This document shows, in pieces, positions 5,193 through 8,883 of a DNA stretch of 8,883 nucleotides (within the stretch, counting starts at the first letter, position 1; every line of letters begins with the position of its first letter). Made by a program: the position numbers and the translations under genes. This DNA is from Ktedonobacterales bacterium (GTDB lineage Bacteria; Chloroflexota; Ktedonobacteria; Ktedonobacterales; JACDGC01), in contig JACDGC010000115.1 of NCBI GenBank assembly GCA_013815535.1, forward strand, positions 1 to 8,883, given 5' to 3'. The notes under the pieces are model-generated. The model had not been told where the DNA came from. It did not search any database and was given only the letters and a program-made list of their open reading frames with translations.

Positions 5193-5201
5193 TGCTATGA
5201 T
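5193..5201 (+). promoter_or_regulatory. extended -10 promoter for the TPR-AraC-ankyrin unit
   Basis: TGCTATGAT (5193-5201) is an extended -10 with one mismatch to TATAAT in the hexamer. No convincing -35 box is present at the right distance; TTGGCG at 5176-5181 is too close. The start would be near 5208, about 44 nt before the TPR gene. It faces away from the similar TGCTATGCT used by the divergent membrane protein gene. Confidence 0.5.
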
Positions 5202-5251
5202 ACGGATAGAGCGAATGTGAAATTGCTGAGAAACGAGAGAGCCAGTCTACC

Positions 5252-7516
5252 ATGTCAAAAGCCAATGATCCCAAGCGCCCCGTCACGTCCAAGACGCCAT
5301 CGAGGCCGCTGCGCGATATCAACCAAGATGCCATGCATGACCTGATCATCCAGATTCCGACAATGGCGGCGGCGGTGCGGGCCGCAACCGACCGCGCTGG
5401 CATGACCGCCGCGCTGGCACCCATCATGGCGCAGGGCGCGGGGGAGCAACTGGCCTTCGCGACGACGCTGGGCAATCAGCGCGACGTGGTGGCGACCGAC
5501 GCGGCAGATCTCGCCGAGGCATTGGCTGAACTCGCGTCAGACAAGGCAGCCGCCAAGGAGGCGCGGCGCTCGGTCATTCGCTTGCGCTCGGCGGGCTTTC
5601 GCGCGGGCGTCACTGTGCCCCGCTTGATCGTGGCGCGCACCGAGACGCCCGAGGCACGGGCCGCGCTGACCTTCGCCCAGGCGTGGGCGTCGCGCACGCG
5701 CGAACGCAGCGAAGTGCAACTTGCCATCGCTTGGACGCGAGCCAATGGCGAAGTGGATGCCTATCTGCTGGACCTCAACATCTGGGAAGGGCACATCCAC
5801 AGCACGCAGCATGTCGAGACGGGCACGTTGCGGCGGCTGGAGCGCGAACATTTGACGCCCATGCGCGAGAAGGATCATTTCACCTGGGCCGAAATTACCC
5901 TGCCACAGGCGCGGGGCTTGATCGAGGCGACGTTGGACCAGGGCGAGTGGCGCAAGACGGAGCAGCACGACCCCGAATGGCGCGCGCAAGGTGACGCGCT
6001 GTTGCGGCGCATCCAGACGGATGAGGTGGTCGCCGACCAGAGCGTCCACGCGCTGCTGCTGGACCCCGATGCGGACGCCGAGGAGGCCCTCGTCAACTTT
6101 TGGGGATCGTGGTCCTTTGGGGATTATGGGCTGGCGTATGATCTGTTGAGCACACGCCACGCCATCCGCGAGCGCGAGACGCGGGACGACTTCATCAACC
6201 TGCGCCGCCAGTGGATCGAAGAGGCCCACACGGCGCGCATCCAGATCGGCGCGGTGACGCCGCAGTCCGCTGAGCAGGCGGGGGGCTTATGGTTGCCGGG
6301 CACGGCGGCGACCACCGCCAATCGGCAAAACTATGCCTTCTTTTGGTCGCTGGAATTCGTGGAATCGCCCATCGCGGGGCAGATGCCCGAGATGCCCATC
6401 GCCACGATCGCCAACCCCGACACGGGGCGGCATTGGTTTTGGCAAGCGATCACGATGGAGCGCGAAGCGGGGGGCTGGCGGCTGGGGCGCATCCGAGACG
6501 AAGGGCTGGCCGCGCAATCGCAACCGATCGATGACTTGGTGAAGCGGAGCGATGAACTGTGGGTGGAGGCCGAACGCGCCGCCGAAACGCAGCCCCAGTC
6601 GCAAGAGGCTTCGCGTGAAACGTCGCTGAAGATCTTCGCGCTGGCGCAAGAGAGCATGAGCCGGGGCGAGTGCGCGCTGATGCGGCTGATGACGGACCGC
6701 CCATTGCATGAGCGCTTGCACGACCGTGCCATCCAGATCGCCCAGTGGGACCGCGCTGCTGCCATCACCCAGCGGATGCTGGCGCATTTCAGCGACAAGG
6801 CACGGCTCTTCCGCGACCTCAGTTCGCTGGATTTCCGCAAGGCACAGACCTATGCCGAGCAAAACGATGAGGCCAATACCCTCCGGTGGCTCGACTTGGC
6901 GGCGGCGGCGGCGCGCGAATCGCTGGCGCTGGATCGCAATGCCGAAGTGCTGACGATTCTGGGTGAGTTGCAGACGGCGCGTGGCGAACTGGACGAAGCC
7001 GAAACGTTCCTGCGCGAATCCATCGAATTGGAGCCATCGGTGGGGGCCTGGGCTGACCTGGGCGATCTGCTGATGCGCAAGGAGCAGTCGCGCGAGGCCG
7101 TCAGCGCCTTCGAGAGCGCGCAGAAGCTGGACCCCGCGTCGCCGCAGGTGCGCTGGCGGCTGGGCCGCGCCTTGGAGATGGCCAACCGCCCCGAAGAAGC
7201 ACGCATGGTCTATGAAGATGCCATCACGACCGATCCCGAGGATGCCATGGCGCATGCCCTGCTGGGGAACATGATGATGGAAGCGCAAGCCTATGAAGAC
7301 GCCGCGCCCCACCTGGAACGCGCCCTGCAATTGGGGCTGGTGAGCGCGCAACTGCTGCTGCAACTTGGCTTCGTCGCGGTGGGACGTGGCAACTTCGATC
7401 AAGCGCGGTCGATGCTGGACCAAGCATTGCAGATCGATCCGACGTTGGAACCGCAGGTGCGCCAGATTTTGGCGCAGGTGAAGGCCGCCGAGGACGCGAC
7501 GAAGCGGCGGCGCTAG
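5252..7516 (+). CDS. TPR-repeat protein with NTF2-like middle domain, function unknown
   Basis: 754 residues; the ATG at 5252 has only a weak, distant GAGAG upstream. No signal peptide or membrane helix is visible, so it should be cytosolic. The N-terminal ~115 residues are Ala-rich helix that I do not recognise. Residues ~118-255 form a mixed alpha/beta region (VPRLIVAR, EVQLAIAW, DAYLLDLNIWEG). Residues ~275-410 look NTF2/SnoaL-like: NFWGSWSFGDYGLAYDLLS, then strands YAFFWSLEFVES and HWFWQAITMEREAGGWRLGRI. From ~520 to 740 there are five or six tandem 34-residue tetratricopeptide repeats; good units begin near 563, 597, 631, 665 and 699 with the W-LG-Y-A-F-A-DP pattern. TPRs are protein-binding scaffolds. 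The AraC regulator starts 8 nt after its stop, so the two are cotranscribed. The TPR assignment is secure, the NTF2-like reading moderate, and no function can be given. Confidence 0.85.
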   Translation: MSKANDPKRPVTSKTPSRPLRDINQDAMHDLIIQIPTMAAAVRAATDRAGMTAALAPIMAQGAGEQLAFATTLGNQRDVVATDAADLAEALAELASDKAAAKEARRSVIRLRSAGFRAGVTVPRLIVARTETPEARAALTFAQAWASRTRERSEVQLAIAWTRANGEVDAYLLDLNIWEGHIHSTQHVETGTLRRLEREHLTPMREKDHFTWAEITLPQARGLIEATLDQGEWRKTEQHDPEWRAQGDALLRRIQTDEVVADQSVHALLLDPDADAEEALVNFWGSWSFGDYGLAYDLLSTRHAIRERETRDDFINLRRQWIEEAHTARIQIGAVTPQSAEQAGGLWLPGTAATTANRQNYAFFWSLEFVESPIAGQMPEMPIATIANPDTGRHWFWQAITMEREAGGWRLGRIRDEGLAAQSQPIDDLVKRSDELWVEAERAAETQPQSQEASRETSLKIFALAQESMSRGECALMRLMTDRPLHERLHDRAIQIAQWDRAAAITQRMLAHFSDKARLFRDLSSLDFRKAQTYAEQNDEANTLRWLDLAAAAARESLALDRNAEVLTILGELQTARGELDEAETFLRESIELEPSVGAWADLGDLLMRKEQSREAVSAFESAQKLDPASPQVRWRLGRALEMANRPEEARMVYEDAITTDPEDAMAHALLGNMMMEAQAYEDAAPHLERALQLGLVSAQLLLQLGFVAVGRGNFDQARSMLDQALQIDPTLEPQVRQILAQVKAAEDATKRRR

Positions 7517-7524
7517 GGGGGACC

Positions 7525-8430
7525 ATGGCGATCACGCTGGGCCCACAGTCGTTCATCTTCTCGGGCTATGTGCCCCACCATGAGTGGCAGGGGGCGCACG
7601 CGCTCTCGCTGAAGGTGTACCTCGCGGGTGAGGCGGTCTATGAGGTCGAAGGTGGTCGGCAGCGCGTGACGCCTGGCGAGTTCCTCATCATCAATGCGGG
7701 GCAGCCGTATACCTTGCAGATTCAGCGGGCGCGGTCGGCGTGTGTTTTCTTTGCGCCGGGGTTTGCGGAGTCGGTCGCGCGGTCGCTGACGACGCGCGCG
7801 GCGGATCTTTTGGCTGAGCCAGCCGCCAGCGGTGGCCCCATCCATTTCTATGAACGGGTGTATGCGGCGGATGCCCTGGTGCTGCCAATCGTGCAGCGGA
7901 TGCAGGCGGCCATCGCGGCTGGGCAGACCGCGCGGTTGTGGCATGAAGAGCGGCTGCATGAACTGATGGGGGCATTGTTGCGGGTGCAGGCCGTGGCGCA
8001 GCGTGAGGTAGATGCCCTGCCCGCCCAGCGGCCCGCCACGCGCGACGAGGTCTATCGCCGGGTGCATCGCGCTCGCGACTTCATTCGCGCCAGTGCGACG
8101 GAGGATGTAGCGCTGGATGCCATTGCGCGGGTGGCGTGCATGTCGCCAAACCATCTGTTGCGTTCCTTTCGCCAAGTTTTCGGTGAGACGCCCCATCAAT
8201 GTCTGACGGAGTGGCGGATTGCCCAGGCATGCCAGCTCTTGCGGGCAACGCAGCAACCAGTTGTCGAAATCTGCGCGGCGGTGGGCTACACCAGTGTCAC
8301 TAGTTTTACGGCGCGCTTTCGTCAACTGATGGGCACCTCACCTGACCGCTACCGTCGTCAATTGGGTGATTTCCGAGAAGTCCAGGTGGGGAATCAGTGG
8401 CATACTGCGGCGAGTGGTGCCCGAACGTGA
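7525..8430 (+). CDS. AraC/XylS-family transcriptional regulator
   Basis: 301 residues; the ribosome site GGGGGGA overlaps the stop codon of the TPR gene and lies just before the ATG at 7525. The N-terminal half is a cupin-like sensor: LAGEAVYEVEGGRQRVTPGEFLIINAGQPYTLQIQ at about 33-67 has the typical glycine-turn and PG.......G.P pattern of AraC effector domains. The C-terminal ~100 residues (about 177-280) are the double helix-turn-helix DNA-binding domain. The first HTH is VALDAIARVACMSPNHLLRSF (about 195-215). The second is VVEICAAVGYTSVTSFTARF (about 246-265). It ends with the family signature FRQLMGTSPDRYRR (265-278). A short 20-residue tail follows. Such proteins bind DNA as activators or repressors in response to a small molecule, which cannot be named here. 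Tight coupling to the TPR gene suggests joint expression, possibly including autoregulation. Confidence 0.93.
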   Translation: MAITLGPQSFIFSGYVPHHEWQGAHALSLKVYLAGEAVYEVEGGRQRVTPGEFLIINAGQPYTLQIQRARSACVFFAPGFAESVARSLTTRAADLLAEPAASGGPIHFYERVYAADALVLPIVQRMQAAIAAGQTARLWHEERLHELMGALLRVQAVAQREVDALPAQRPATRDEVYRRVHRARDFIRASATEDVALDAIARVACMSPNHLLRSFRQVFGETPHQCLTEWRIAQACQLLRATQQPVVEICAAVGYTSVTSFTARFRQLMGTSPDRYRRQLGDFREVQVGNQWHTAASGART

Positions 8431-8468
8431 CCGTGACGGGCGCACAGAGAAAGGATCGGAACATTGCC

Positions 8469-8873
8469 ATGCAAGTGCAAGAACAACCCACCGCCATCGA
8501 CCCTACCTTGGTGAAGGATATGGTGTCGAATGCCCATGGTGACTTGGCCCGCGTGCGAGAACTGCTGGCCCAGACGCCCGCGCTCATCAACTGCGCCTGG
8601 GACTGGGGAGGTGGCGACTGGGAGACGCCCCTGGGCGCTGCTGCCCACATGGGGCGGCGCGACATCGCCCTCTATTTGCTAGAGCATGGCGCACGGCTAG
8701 ACCTGTTCGCCGCGACGATGTTGGGGCACCTTGAGATCGTGCGAGCGACGTTGGCGGCTTTCCCTGCCACGCTGGGGGTTGCTGGCCCACATGGCATTCC
8801 CCTCATCGTGCATGCGCGCAAGGGGGGCGCGGAGGCCGCAGCGGTGTTGGCCTATCTGGAGTCGTTGGGCTGA
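8469..8873 (+). CDS. small ankyrin-repeat protein
   Basis: 134 residues from ATG 8469. CGGA lies about 8 nt upstream, and an AAAGGA lies further away. An in-frame GTG at 8397 overlaps the end of the AraC gene and adds residues unlike an ankyrin protein, so it was not chosen. A partial first repeat is seen at 22-41 (AHGDLARVRELLAQTPALIN). A good repeat runs from 53 to 79 (TPLGAAAHMGRRDIALYLLEHGARLD). A degenerate one at 80-103 contains AATMLGHLEIVRATL, and a final one at 106-130 contains GIPLIVHARKGGAEAAAVL. The order and total length match free-standing four-repeat ankyrin proteins common in bacteria, which act by protein binding. There is no signal peptide. It lies 38 nt after the AraC gene on the same strand and probably belongs to the same transcript. 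The gene is complete. Confidence 0.82.
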   Translation: MQVQEQPTAIDPTLVKDMVSNAHGDLARVRELLAQTPALINCAWDWGGGDWETPLGAAAHMGRRDIALYLLEHGARLDLFAATMLGHLEIVRATLAAFPATLGVAGPHGIPLIVHARKGGAEAAAVLAYLESLG

Positions 8874-8883
8874 GTTGGGGCAA

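Noticed and set aside
6287..7423. 378-codon minus-strand ORF inside the TPR gene
   Set aside because: Same reason: the plus strand carries clear TPR periodicity, and the antisense product has only low-complexity His/Arg/Gln composition.
8397..8468. GTG start at 8397 for the ankyrin protein, overlapping the AraC gene
   Set aside because: The added residues do not look like ankyrin sequence and the ATG at 8469 gives the normal family length.
1..8883. CRISPR arrays, tRNA or rRNA genes, insertion sequences, phage att sites
   Set aside because: No regularly spaced direct repeats, no tRNA-like cloverleaf and no transposase or integrase motifs were seen on either strand.

Overview
This is a GC-rich window (roughly 60-65% G+C by eye) from a bacterial chromosome. 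It has good Shine-Dalgarno sites, sigma70-type promoters, and no mobile elements, integrases or rRNA/tRNA genes. An F420-type LLM oxidoreductase, a YggT protein, a DUF255/YyaL protein, a chromosomal Erm methyltransferase and a large TPR protein next to an AraC regulator would fit a Chloroflexota-like or other high-GC, Gram-positive-type lineage. The taxonomic guess is an inference and weak.

Layout. Positions 1-662 (minus strand) hold a two-gene unit: yggT, then the 5' part of an LLM-class oxidoreductase cut by the window edge. It has a near-consensus promoter at 744-772. Positions 773-1071 have no convincing gene but contain a cluster of strong stem-loops between two divergent promoters. A near-perfect sigma70 promoter at 1072-1100 drives a roughly 235-nt leader and then an erm gene (1342-2214). 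A DUF255 thioredoxin-fold/(alpha/alpha)6 protein follows (2339-4534). A four-helix membrane protein of unknown function lies on the minus strand (4636-5103) and converges on it. A plus-strand unit then runs to the end: a 754-aa TPR protein (5252-7516), an AraC-family regulator 8 nt later (7525-8430) and a small ankyrin-repeat protein (8469-8873).

The most interesting region is 1072-1341, the erm leader. It contains a short ORF with an excellent ribosome site (MSKRLSSSATGLSYG). An earlier short ORF ends in RNRHR, which holds two overlapping Arg-X-Arg motifs of the kind known to arrest macrolide-bound ribosomes. The leader also has a 13-bp intrinsic terminator with a U-tract about 35 nt before erm, and an alternative hairpin that would consume the terminator's 5' arm. 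Together this reads as an antibiotic-responsive transcription attenuator controlling a chromosomal erm. The parts are visible in the sequence; the regulatory behaviour is inferred.

The other genes look like ordinary housekeeping or accessory functions. The long antisense ORFs are shadows of high-GC coding sequence.
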